NCBI GenBank assembly: GCA_017625725.1
Contig: JAGAKH010000068.1
Span: 1-64,000, forward strand
Direction of reading: 5' to 3'
DNA: 64,000 nt
Origin: Bacteroidales bacterium
GTDB taxonomy: Bacteria; Bacteroidota; Bacteroidia; Bacteroidales; UBA932
The translations under genes were made by a program, and so were the position numbers. This document shows, piece by piece, positions 9,033 through 17,214 of this stretch. Every line of letters begins with the position of its first letter. Within the stretch, counting starts at the first letter, position 1. Under the pieces are notes generated by a model that was not told the DNA's origin, searched no databases, and worked only from the letters and a program-made list of their open reading frames with translations.

Positions 9033-10592
9033 TTAGAAATACTGTCTGTCGAGAATCCTGTAGGAGGCAGCTTCAGCGATGTGTTCAGGCATGATCTGGT
9101 CGGAAGCTGCAAGATCAGCAATGGTTCTTGCCAGTTTGATGATACGGGTGCATGCACGGGCAGATAGCCCCATCTTTTCAATAATCTTTTCAAGCAATTT
9201 CTTGCACTCTTCTGACAGGGGACAGAACTTTTCTATCTGTCTGTTATTCATTGCAGCATTACAAAAGACAGTCCCTTCAGCTGTTTCTGCTTCGAATCGC
9301 GCTTTTTGAATCTGCCTTGCCGCCAGTACACGGAGAGCAACCTCCCGGCTTGATTCTTCCCCTTTTCTTTCCACAAGCAACTTTGTCTGGACGGGTTTTG
9401 TCCAAATCTGTATGTCTATGCGGTCCATTATCGGGCCAGAAAGTTTTGAAAGGTAAGCCGCTCTGCGGGAAGGACTGCAGGTGCATCTGTCACCTTCTCC
9501 ATAATAGCCGCAAGGACAAGGATTGGTTGCAGCAATAAGCATGAAGTCCGAAGGGAAAACAACCTTGGACTTAAGTCGGGAAATAGTGACCTTCCTGTCT
9601 TCCATCGGTGCTCTCAAGGCTTCCAGAAACCTTTTCGGTGCCTCACAGAATTCATCGATCATGAGCACGCCATTGTGTGCCAGGGAGATTTCCCCGGGAA
9701 TGATTGTGTCAGACCCACCTCCTATCAATGCTGCTATAGATGAACTGTAATGAGGCGATCTGAAAGGGCGGATTCCGTTTAAGCCATCAGCAGAACACCC
9801 TTTCCCGGCTACAGAATATATCTTTTTAGTATCAAGCGACTCTTTCAAAGTCATCGGAGGAAGAATGCCTGCCATAGCCTTGGCCAGTGAACTTTTACCG
9901 GACCCGGGAGATCCGATAAGAAGAATATTGTGCCCGCCTGCGGCAGCAATTTCCAAACCTCTTTTAGCACCGTTCTGTCCGACTATTTCAGAAAAGTCCA
10001 TCATATCGCCAGTGCCCGCTTTTCTCCAGTTCACGCCATCATTTTCATATGACCGGCTTTTTACAATCAGGCTGCTGCAGTCTTCCTCATTTTCCAGAAT
10101 TCTGACGATCTCTTTAAGATCAGCTACTCCGTAGATTCTGGTATTTCTGTATTCTGATGCTTCCTTTGCAGCCTCCCTGGGAAATATACAGCCTTCAAAT
10201 CCTTCCTTCTGAGCAAGTTCTGCCACCGGTAGCGCACCTGAGACTTCCCTGACACTTCCATCAAGTCCCAATTCTCCCATAATGACGTATTTGTCCAACA
10301 GTGGCATGTCACTTTGCCCGGATGCCGCAATTATTCCCAAGGCAATAGGAACATCATAGCCGCTGCCTTTCTTATGCATGTCAGCAGGAGCCAGATTAAT
10401 TACGATTTTCTTTCCAGGAATCTTGTAGCCTAATGTCTGCAGTGCCGTTATTGTTCTGAGCAGGCTCTCTTTCACAGCAGCATCCGCCAGTCCTACCAGA
10501 TGTATTCCTATGCCCGGAAGGACGTTTACTTCAACAACTACGCTCACGGCTTCGATGCCGATGCATTTTGCACAATGAATATTTATCAACAT
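9033..10592 (-). CDS. YifB/ComM-family Mg-chelatase-like AAA+ ATPase
   Basis: YifB/ComM proteins are AAA+ helicase-type ATPases; ComM promotes branch migration during integration of transforming DNA. The 519-residue protein has the N-terminal ChlI/Lon-protease-like domain (about 1-165, with INLAPADMHKKGSGYDVPIALG). The AAA+ core follows, with Walker A GSPGSGKSS at 227-235 and Walker B MIDE at 311-314. A CPCGYYGD-like cysteine segment and a C-terminal helical Mg-chelatase domain (about 420-515) complete it. Length and order match the family. No other competence gene is in the window. Confidence 0.93.
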   Translation of the reverse strand: MLINIHCAKCIGIEAVSVVVEVNVLPGIGIHLVGLADAAVKESLLRTITALQTLGYKIPGKKIVINLAPADMHKKGSGYDVPIALGIIAASGQSDMPLLDKYVIMGELGLDGSVREVSGALPVAELAQKEGFEGCIFPREAAKEASEYRNTRIYGVADLKEIVRILENEEDCSSLIVKSRSYENDGVNWRKAGTGDMMDFSEIVGQNGAKRGLEIAAAGGHNILLIGSPGSGKSSLAKAMAGILPPMTLKESLDTKKIYSVAGKGCSADGLNGIRPFRSPHYSSSIAALIGGGSDTIIPGEISLAHNGVLMIDEFCEAPKRFLEALRAPMEDRKVTISRLKSKVVFPSDFMLIAATNPCPCGYYGEGDRCTCSPSRRAAYLSKLSGPIMDRIDIQIWTKPVQTKLLVERKGEESSREVALRVLAARQIQKARFEAETAEGTVFCNAAMNNRQIEKFCPLSEECKKLLEKIIEKMGLSARACTRIIKLARTIADLAASDQIMPEHIAEAASYRILDRQYF

Positions 10593-10752
10593 ATGAAGTC
10601 TTATGTCTTTTGGTTCGTGTGCAAATTTTATAAGGAAGGCGAAAATTGAAGTATAAAAAGAGAAAATAGTGGTGAAATTCGGATGTTAAAATAAATATTA
10701 TACAGATAAAAATTAATTTTATGTAATTTTGTAAACTTTAGGCATAATAGGA
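10593..10752. promoter_or_regulatory. Upstream region with -7 box for the 36-aa gene and mlaEF
   Basis: This A/T-rich intergenic stretch separates the divergent yifB and small-peptide genes. TAATTTTG at 10724-10731 matches TAnnTTTG and lies 28 bp before the small-gene ATG at 10759. No clean box is visible for yifB on the other strand. Confidence 0.5.
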
Positions 10753-10758
10753 ATGTTT

Positions 10759-10869
10759 ATGGAAAAGAATAATTATGTATCTCCTGAAGTTCTGATAGTT
10801 GAACTATGTTCCGAGGGTCTTCTTTGTGCAAGTAATGAGAAACTGGACGAGATATGGGGCGAGTGGTAA
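10759..10869 (+). CDS. Small peptide, 36 aa, Bacteroidales short-leader type
   Basis: The frame encodes 36 residues, starting MEKNNYVSPEVLIVEL and ending KLDEIWGEW. An alternative ATG two codons earlier (10753) is less likely. The basic N-terminus, YVSPEVxIVEL core, LLCAS segment and acidic Trp-rich tail resemble many unnamed 30-60 aa Bacteroidales peptides that begin K-x-Y-x-x-P-E-V and have unknown roles. It has its own promoter box at 10724-10731 and ends 34 bp before mlaE. That fits a translated leader or a co-transcribed small protein. No signal peptide or membrane helix is evident. Confidence 0.55.
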   Translation: MEKNNYVSPEVLIVELCSEGLLCASNEKLDEIWGEW

Positions 10870-10903
10870 CACTCATTTGCAGATAAGTTTAGACATATAG
10901 GCA

Positions 10904-11650
10904 ATGATTAAAAAACCATTAGAATCTTTAGGATCCTATTTTCTGTTCTTGAAGATGGTCTTCAAGAAGCCGGAAAAGTGGAGGATCTTCTGGAGACAGT
11001 TTATAGTTGAATCAGATAAGCTGATCATTTCTTCTATATTGATAGTCGCTGTCATTTCGGTTTTTCTTGGAGGCGTGCTGGTGATTCAGACGGCCTCAAA
11101 TCTGGAGAATCCGGTCATTGACAAGATGTATATAGGCTACATGGTGAGAGAGAGTCTTATCCTTGAATTCTGTTCTACAATGATGGCTCTTATTCTGGCA
11201 GGAAAGATGGGCTCTAACATTTCTTCCGAAATAGGCAGCATGAGAATTTCGGAGCAGATTGATGCAATGGATATGATGGGTGTCAATTCTGCCGGTTTTC
11301 TTGTTCTTCCAAAAGTCATTGCCACGACAGTTCTTGGTCCGCTTCTCATGCTTTTGAGTTTTTCTTTGGGTCTCCTGGGTGGATGGATAGTTGTCGATCT
11401 GACCCAGATAATCCCGACCGCATCATATGTAACCGGTATCAAATATTGCTATAACGGATTCTATGCGTTCTACAGTGCCTTCAAGATGTCTCTTTTCTGT
11501 TTCATGATTTCATCGATTGCCGCCTTCAATGGTTACTATGCAAGCGGAGGCTCGCTTGGAGTAGGACGCTCAAGCACCAGGTCAATAGTGGTCACAAGTA
11601 TTCTTATACTTATGTTTGACCTGATTATAACCCAGTTGTGGCTGTATTAA
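10904..11650 (+). CDS. mlaE: MlaE-family phospholipid ABC transporter permease
   Basis: MlaE is the inner-membrane permease of the Mla/MCE lipid-trafficking system, moving phospholipids between inner and outer membranes. The 248-residue protein has the family layout: an amphipathic N-terminal helix and about five to six membrane segments. It carries the characteristic EFGPVLTALIL-like region (here LILEFCSTMMALILAGKMG), followed by ISSEIGSMRISEQIDAMDMMGVN. It is followed 13 bp later by its ATPase gene. The usual third partner, the MCE-domain protein MlaD, is not next in line. Confidence 0.93.
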   Translation: MIKKPLESLGSYFLFLKMVFKKPEKWRIFWRQFIVESDKLIISSILIVAVISVFLGGVLVIQTASNLENPVIDKMYIGYMVRESLILEFCSTMMALILAGKMGSNISSEIGSMRISEQIDAMDMMGVNSAGFLVLPKVIATTVLGPLLMLLSFSLGLLGGWIVVDLTQIIPTASYVTGIKYCYNGFYAFYSAFKMSLFCFMISSIAAFNGYYASGGSLGVGRSSTRSIVVTSILILMFDLIITQLWLY

Positions 11651-11663
11651 GAAAAGAGGAATT

Positions 11664-12419
11664 ATGATAAAGGTAGAACATCTGAATAAAAGCTTTGATG
11701 GGGTGCAGGTGCTCAAGGATATAAATGTAGTTTATGAGCCGGGCAAATGCAATATGATAATCGGGGCCAGCGGCTCAGGCAAGACTGTGCTCTTGAAGAA
11801 TCTTATCGGTCTCTTCAAGCCAGACAGCGGAGAAATCTGCTATGGCGAGCAAAGGCTGTCGACGATGGATTATGCAAGCCAGAAAGAACTCAGAAAGAAT
11901 ATAGGTGTTCTTTTCCAAGGTAGTGCCTTGTTCGATTTTGCCACTGTTATCGAGAATGTAATGTTTCCGATGGAATTCTTTACGGACTGGTCTTTTGCAC
12001 AACGGAAGGAAAGGGCTCGATATTGTCTGGAGAAGGTAAATGTCATCGGTTCTGACGACAAATATCCCAATGAACTGAGCGGCGGGATGCAGAAGAGGGT
12101 CGGCATCGCAAGGGCTATTGCCCTTAACCCTTCATTCCTGTTCTGCGATGAACCGAATTCAGGTCTGGATCCATATACATCCATTGTTATCGATCATCTG
12201 ATAAGCGATCTGACAAAGGAATTCAACATGACGACTATTGTCAATACTCATGATATGAATTCAATACTGGAGATAGGAGATAAGATCGGGTTTATCCACA
12301 ATGGCTCCATGCTATGGCAGGGAGATAAGAATACGATACTTCATCCGGATTGTGTCCAGTTGAAAGAGTTCCTTTGTGCCAATACGCTGGCACGAAATAT
12401 CATAGAGGGAAAGAATTAA
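11664..12419 (+). CDS. mlaF: MlaF-family ABC transporter ATPase
   Basis: This is the ATPase partner of MlaE. The 251-residue protein has Walker A GASGSGKT at 34-41, the signature LSGGM at 138-142 (the LSGGMxKRVGIARAI form typical of MlaF) and Walker B FLFCDEP at 158-164 followed by NSGLDP. Its end overlaps by 4 bp the end of the convergent beta-barrel gene. No mlaD follows, so the MCE subunit is presumably encoded elsewhere in the genome. Confidence 0.94.
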   Translation: MIKVEHLNKSFDGVQVLKDINVVYEPGKCNMIIGASGSGKTVLLKNLIGLFKPDSGEICYGEQRLSTMDYASQKELRKNIGVLFQGSALFDFATVIENVMFPMEFFTDWSFAQRKERARYCLEKVNVIGSDDKYPNELSGGMQKRVGIARAIALNPSFLFCDEPNSGLDPYTSIVIDHLISDLTKEFNMTTIVNTHDMNSILEIGDKIGFIHNGSMLWQGDKNTILHPDCVQLKEFLCANTLARNIIEGKN

Positions 12420-13612
12420 AGATGAATTCTTAATCCAAGTTCGAATCCAAGCATTAACGGCTGGGCTGTCCTTATGCTTGAAGGCTGTCCGTTTTGGAAG
12501 TAATATCTTAAGCTAGGGTCGATATATAGTCCCAGATGCTTTCCAAGGGTGAATTCCATTCCGAATCCCAGATTGGCGGACAGCTGTACACCGCTCGCTT
12601 TTTCCTGATGAGCTACAGATGTCATAAGCACCTGGTAATCATTAAGTATACATTTTTCCACAGTACCACCGGCATAGGCATAGAAGTTTATCCGGTTTAT
12701 ATCGACTATGTCATAATATATATTTATCGGAATACCTATGTAATGCTGGCTGTTCCTTATGTCGGAGCTTATAGATGTGGCACCGTCGTTATAGCTGCCA
12801 TAAAACTTGCTCGTAAGCAGGGAGTAGCTTATGCCGGTTCCTAAAGACCATTTCTGGGAAAGCCCGATCCTTATACCTGCTCCGATGGTGACAGGAATTC
12901 CATATATCGTCTTATCGGTAGTCTGGATAATTGCTGGTCTTTCATAGTTCGTTGAAGGAATGGAAGGACTCTTCATCAGCCTTGTCCTTGAGTTCTCTGA
13001 CGTATTTGTGCCGGCAATTCCAGAGAATGAGAAGTCTGTGCGTGTCTTTTTACCGGCTTCGCCGATTTCGATTCCCTCTATCCAGTCTTCCTCTAAATCC
13101 AGAAGAGGTTCTTTGCTCAGAACAGCAGAATCTTCGTTGTCCTGAGATTGTACGAAAATATGCGGTTGAGATTCAGATGGAGATTCTTCTGCTGTTTCCG
13201 GCGCTGTGTCCTCAGAAGTAAGGACTATGATGGCATCTGATGCTGTCTGAGCGGGATAAGTCTTTTTGAATACAGTTTTTTCAGGTTCTGCCTTTGCTAT
13301 AATGATATCTTCCGGACAGATGTCTTCAACGTCTTCAACAACAGCAATCAAGGAGTTGTCTTCAGTAATAGGAAGCAGCGGGTCCTCTGATGAAACCTTG
13401 TCCATACTTAGAAAGACTCCGATAGCCAGAACAGCGGCAGCTGAAACAGCAACAGCAGCCCTGCGCCACCAGAGAATAACCTTCTTTCTGGCCGCAATCT
13501 TATCCAGTTCTGAAGAAATTCCATCCCAGATGTAGGCAGGAACCTCTTCCTGTCCTTCTTCTAGAATCGATCTCATCAGAAGATCTGAATCAGTATGATT
13601 GTTGTCAAACAT
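12416..13612 (-). CDS. Membrane-anchored outer-membrane-barrel protein, sigma-factor partner
   Basis: This is a 398-residue three-part protein. Residues 1-50 are a charged cytoplasmic-like segment (with ARKKVILWWRR) resembling the N-terminus of anti-sigma factors. Residues 51-70 form a membrane helix. About 71-235 is an acidic, Pro/Ser-rich, probably disordered linker. About 235-398 looks like an outer membrane beta-barrel: amphipathic strands such as IGAGIRIGLSQ, GTGISYSLL and LGFGMEF, ending in GLRIHL. It overlaps the upstream ECF sigma factor gene by 8 bp. By position it should regulate that sigma factor, and by sequence it could physically link the cytoplasm to the outer membrane. Both roles are inferred. 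Confidence 0.8.
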   Translation of the reverse strand: MFDNNHTDSDLLMRSILEEGQEEVPAYIWDGISSELDKIAARKKVILWWRRAAVAVSAAAVLAIGVFLSMDKVSSEDPLLPITEDNSLIAVVEDVEDICPEDIIIAKAEPEKTVFKKTYPAQTASDAIIVLTSEDTAPETAEESPSESQPHIFVQSQDNEDSAVLSKEPLLDLEEDWIEGIEIGEAGKKTRTDFSFSGIAGTNTSENSRTRLMKSPSIPSTNYERPAIIQTTDKTIYGIPVTIGAGIRIGLSQKWSLGTGISYSLLTSKFYGSYNDGATSISSDIRNSQHYIGIPINIYYDIVDINRINFYAYAGGTVEKCILNDYQVLMTSVAHQEKASGVQLSANLGFGMEFTLGKHLGLYIDPSLRYYFQNGQPSSIRTAQPLMLGFELGLRIHL

Positions 13613-14156
13613 TCTCTCTTTCCTTAATCTTGTTCTGCAGCCAGATTCTCGCCCTGCTAAGCTGAGTCCGTGAAGTTGTCTCGCTTATTCCTAACATGTC
13701 GGCAATTTCCTTGTGCGAGTAACCCTCTATAACGTAGAGGTTGAATACGGTGCGGAAGCCGGTCGGCAGATCCATTATAAGTTTCATGAGCTCCTTGTAA
13801 TTAAGGCTCTGCATCTGTGACACTGTTTCTGCCTTTATTCCTCGGGCTGTTTCAAGTTCGTCGCTCATCTTCAAGGCGTCCTTCTTCCTCAGGCTCATAA
13901 GTGCCGTGGTTACGAAAATCCTTCTTGCCCATCCTTCAAAAGAGCCTTCCCCCTTGTAACTGTCCAATCTAGTAAAAAGGGTAACGAATCCATCCTGAAG
14001 CAGGTCTTCTGCCAAGGTTCTGTCTCCGACATACCTCATACATACCGGGAACATGCGTGGAGCCAGACGGTCATAAAGGACCTTCTGAGCAGCTCTGTCT
14101 CCGTCTATGCACGACTTAATAAGTTGTATGTCAAATAATTCCGTCACCAGTGTCAA
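13605..14156 (-). CDS. ECF RNA polymerase sigma factor
   Basis: This is a group IV (ECF) sigma-70 factor of 183 residues. Region 2 (about 25-95) includes the core-binding AEDLLQDGFVTLF and the FEGWARRIFVTTALMSLRKK segment. Region 4 (about 125-180) holds the helix-turn-helix GYSHKEIADMLGISETTSRTQLSRAR. It heads a two-gene unit with the beta-barrel partner downstream, overlapping by 8 bp. A candidate box (TAAGTTTG on the reverse strand) is at 14244-14251. Confidence 0.95.
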   Translation of the reverse strand: MTLVTELFDIQLIKSCIDGDRAAQKVLYDRLAPRMFPVCMRYVGDRTLAEDLLQDGFVTLFTRLDSYKGEGSFEGWARRIFVTTALMSLRKKDALKMSDELETARGIKAETVSQMQSLNYKELMKLIMDLPTGFRTVFNLYVIEGYSHKEIADMLGISETTSRTQLSRARIWLQNKIKERENV

Positions 14157-14310
14157 AGTCGGTCCGTCTTATCTGCCATTATTCGTGCCGTTCAAAAAGA
14201 TGCTTTACGGACCATTTATGTTGCATCAAGGACACTTTTTTTCCAAACTTATGCATTTTTTCCGGATTTTGAGTATTATTTTTGTAGTTTTCAAGCCCAA
14301 TCTGAAAGTT
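14157..14310. promoter_or_regulatory. Divergent promoter region, sigma factor and TPR gene
   Basis: Rightward TATTTTTG at 14277-14284 lies 27 bp before the TPR gene ATG at 14311. Leftward TAAGTTTG (plus-strand 14244-14251) lies 88 bp before the sigma factor ATG. The rightward frame stays open from 14107 across this region, but the promoter position and the clean signal peptide at 14311 show that the extra N-terminal 68 codons are not real. Confidence 0.55.
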
Positions 14311-16008
14311 ATGAACGTATTTCATAGGATAAGTCTATATATCTTTTTTTCTTTTTTTGCAGCAGTCTTTACGCTTGATGCTCAGGAGTACATAAGTGAA
14401 AACATGATCCTGACAGCTGTTACTGCGATAGAAGAAAAGAAATATTCTGAAGCGGAGGCTGTTCTGGCGATGATTCTTGCGGCTGATCCGGATAATGATG
14501 CAGCCTGCTATTATATGGGAACGATTGCAATAGCACGAAATGACGCATCAAAGGCAGAACAATATCTGAAAAAGGCAGTGGAAGCAGATCCGGAAAATTT
14601 CTGGTATCGCTACCGTCTTGCCAGAATCTACGAACTGACGTCACGTCCCGAACTTACAATAGACATTTATGAGGAGCTGCTGAAGGACTTTCCGAAGAAG
14701 AGCGACCTGTATTTCAGTCTTGTGGAGCTATATGCCATGAACGGCCAGCAGGAGAAATCACTTGAAACGCTGAAGAAGATCGAGACAGAATTCGGAATGA
14801 CAGAATCCATAGCAATGTTCAGGTTCAATCTTCTGCAACAGATGGGTCGTCAGGAAGAAGCTATGCAGTCACTCTGGGAATACAATGAGAAATATTCTTC
14901 ACCATATGTCCTGACAGCACTTGCTGATTATGAAATGTCTGTCTATAATGACTCGACTGCAATAGGTTTTTATGACGAGGCTCTTGAACTGGCTTCAGAC
15001 TATCCTCCGGCATTGATAGGCAAGGCGGAGGCTTTGAGGATAACAAGAAAATATGATGAATATTTTGAGGTCCTCAATCGCTTCATCTCGCTCTCTGATG
15101 CACCTGCAGCAGGGAAAAGCGACTATCTCCTGGCTGTTGTGAGGAGGATGGACCCTCAGTTTGTCCGTTCGTTTCTTTCAAGATTGGATGAAGTGATAGA
15201 AAAGACACGTGAGGTACACCCTTCGGACAGTACTGTCCTCCAGCTTGCCGGTGTCTATTATTATTCGACCGACCGGAAGCAGAAGGCAGGAGAGGCATTC
15301 CGTCTCAATGCGGAAACTTTTCCAAAGAGCATTTCTGCAAGTGCCAGCTATATTGAATATCTGATGTATGCCGAGCAGTGGGAAGAGCTTTCGCAAGAGG
15401 GAAGAAAGGCGTTCGGAAGATTTCCATCAGAGACTGCCTTTCTTGAGATGGCGAGTGTTGGAGACTATAATCTCAAAGAATTCGACAAGGTTCTGGAAAT
15501 ATGCGATAAGGTGATTGAAGTGGCACCGAAAGATAGTTCCAAGACATTGAGGGCCTGGTCTACAAAGGGCGACGTGTATTATCAGAAAGGGGAAAGGAAG
15601 AAGGCATATAAGGCTTATGATAAGGCCCTTAAGATCAATCCGGATTATGTCTATGTGCTTAATAACTATGCATATTATTTAAGTATGGAAGGCAAGAGGC
15701 TCAAGAAAGCCTATGCGATGAGCAAGAAGACTGTAGAAGCGGAGCCGGACAATGCCACCTATCTGGACACATTTGGTTGGATACTTTATCTTCAAGGCAA
15801 GGCATTGGAAGCCAAACCTTTCTTCAAGAGGGCTATGCTTTATGGAGGGAAGGAAAGTCCAGTCATAATGGACCACTATGCAGAAGTTCTTTATGCCTTG
15901 GGTGAGCACGATCTTGCTTTTGTCTATTGGGATATGGCGAAAAGGAAGAATAATGGTGAAATTCCTGATCTGGAGGAAAGAATAAAAGCAAGAAAAAACA
16001 CAAAGTGA
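14311..16008 (+). CDS. Secreted or periplasmic tetratricopeptide repeat protein
   Basis: The protein has 565 residues: a signal peptide (about 1-23, ending near LDAQ) followed by tandem TPR units over most of its length. Clear units include NDAACYYMGTIAIARNDASK-type, SKTLRAWSTKGDVYYQKGERKK-type and PDYVYVLNNYAYYLSMEGK-type segments. The closing NYAYYLSxEGxxLxxA and ATYLDTFGWILYLQG motifs are typical of Bacteroidota TPR proteins. TPR arrays mediate protein-protein contacts. It is followed 7 bp later by the EnvC-like gene, suggesting a role in envelope or cell-division assembly. The ATG at 14311 is chosen over an upstream in-frame ATG at 14107. Confidence 0.88.
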   Translation: MNVFHRISLYIFFSFFAAVFTLDAQEYISENMILTAVTAIEEKKYSEAEAVLAMILAADPDNDAACYYMGTIAIARNDASKAEQYLKKAVEADPENFWYRYRLARIYELTSRPELTIDIYEELLKDFPKKSDLYFSLVELYAMNGQQEKSLETLKKIETEFGMTESIAMFRFNLLQQMGRQEEAMQSLWEYNEKYSSPYVLTALADYEMSVYNDSTAIGFYDEALELASDYPPALIGKAEALRITRKYDEYFEVLNRFISLSDAPAAGKSDYLLAVVRRMDPQFVRSFLSRLDEVIEKTREVHPSDSTVLQLAGVYYYSTDRKQKAGEAFRLNAETFPKSISASASYIEYLMYAEQWEELSQEGRKAFGRFPSETAFLEMASVGDYNLKEFDKVLEICDKVIEVAPKDSSKTLRAWSTKGDVYYQKGERKKAYKAYDKALKINPDYVYVLNNYAYYLSMEGKRLKKAYAMSKKTVEAEPDNATYLDTFGWILYLQGKALEAKPFFKRAMLYGGKESPVIMDHYAEVLYALGEHDLAFVYWDMAKRKNNGEIPDLEERIKARKNTK

Positions 16009-16015
16009 CCATCCT

Positions 16016-17203
16016 ATGCGTATTGACCTGAAACTTATCTGTTTATCGATATTGTTCCTCTCGGCATCTGTCTTTGCAGGTGCTCAGGATACCAGTGTGC
16101 AGGAACAGAGGAAGGCAAAATTGGAAAGGGAAATAGCTATAATCGACAGGCAGCTGTCGGAAAACGCTTCCAGAAGCAGCAGCATGCTGACCGACCTCAC
16201 ATTGATCCGCAAGAAGGTGTCGAACAGAAAGCAGCTGGTGGCAGAAAGTGACAGGATCATTAAGAAATACTCTGATGATATCTATCTGAAGCAGAGGCAG
16301 ATCAACCGCATGCAGGCAAGGCTCGACACCTTGTCTGACCATTACTCCAAACTGATATTAAGTGCATACAAGAACAGGGATGCACGTGTGTGGTATATGT
16401 ATATGCTTGCCAGCGACAATCTTGGGCAGGCGTTTCGCAGATATGGATATTTCAAGAATCTGTCCTCGCAGTTAAGGTCTGAAGCAGAAGACATTAACAA
16501 ACTGAAGGTTCAGATGGAAGAGCAGAGACAGAGTCTCGTTGCATTGAAGAAGGAAGCCGAACAGGTAAGGAAAGAGCGTGCAAAGGAGTTGGAGAAGCTG
16601 AATGCAGAAGAGAAACAGGCTGCTTCAGTGGTGAAGAAACTCAAGAATGACCGCCGGAAATATGAGAAGCAGCTTAATTCAAAGAAGAAGGAGATCAATG
16701 CCCTTAACCGTGAAATAGAAAGGATAGTTGCTTCAGCCATGAAGTCTTCCAAGCCTTCTTCCGAGAAGTCTTCTAAAACGGAGATCGACACAAAACTGGC
16801 AGCAGAATTTGCAGGAAACAAGGGACGTATTCCTTGGCCGGTAGAAGGTGCTGTTGTAGGACGTTTCGGTAAACATTACCACCCTGTATATAAGAATCTG
16901 GAGTTGCCTCCAAATAATGGAATTGACATCGCGGTAAGCAAGGGAGAGAGGGTGCAGGCTGTCTTTGACGGTGTCGTTAAGCAGATTATCGTGATGCCGG
17001 GCTTCAATCAGTGCGTTTTGATTCAACATGGAAACTATTTCTCTTTCTATTGCAAACTGGACAGCGTTTCTGTCAAGGCTGGAGATAAAGTCAAGGCCGG
17101 TCATAAGATAGGAACAGTCGACACGATAAATGGACAGAATCAGCTTCATTTCCAGATCTGGAAGGATACAAAACCTCAGAATCCGGAATCATGGCTTAAA
17201 TAA
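16016..17203 (+). CDS. EnvC-like LytM (M23) protein, degenerate active site
   Basis: EnvC-type proteins activate cell-wall amidases during division. This 395-residue protein has a signal peptide (1-23), long coiled coils (about 26-110 and 150-240, rich in Lys/Glu/Gln/Arg) and a C-terminal LytM domain (about 270-395). The zinc-site residues of active LytM enzymes are changed. The HxGxD position reads NNGID, and the YxHL histidine reads YCKL. The terminal LHFQIW histidine remains. It is therefore probably an amidase activator and not a peptidase, as in E. coli EnvC. It is co-directional with the TPR gene (7 bp) and the SDR gene (11 bp). Confidence 0.9.
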   Translation: MRIDLKLICLSILFLSASVFAGAQDTSVQEQRKAKLEREIAIIDRQLSENASRSSSMLTDLTLIRKKVSNRKQLVAESDRIIKKYSDDIYLKQRQINRMQARLDTLSDHYSKLILSAYKNRDARVWYMYMLASDNLGQAFRRYGYFKNLSSQLRSEAEDINKLKVQMEEQRQSLVALKKEAEQVRKERAKELEKLNAEEKQAASVVKKLKNDRRKYEKQLNSKKKEINALNREIERIVASAMKSSKPSSEKSSKTEIDTKLAAEFAGNKGRIPWPVEGAVVGRFGKHYHPVYKNLELPPNNGIDIAVSKGERVQAVFDGVVKQIIVMPGFNQCVLIQHGNYFSFYCKLDSVSVKAGDKVKAGHKIGTVDTINGQNQLHFQIWKDTKPQNPESWLK

Positions 17204-17214
17204 CATCGCATAGA

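Noticed and set aside
14107..14310. Upstream extension of the TPR gene by 68 codons
   Set aside because: The extension crosses a good -7 box (14277-14284), overlaps the divergent sigma factor start, and would bury the signal peptide that begins cleanly at 14311.
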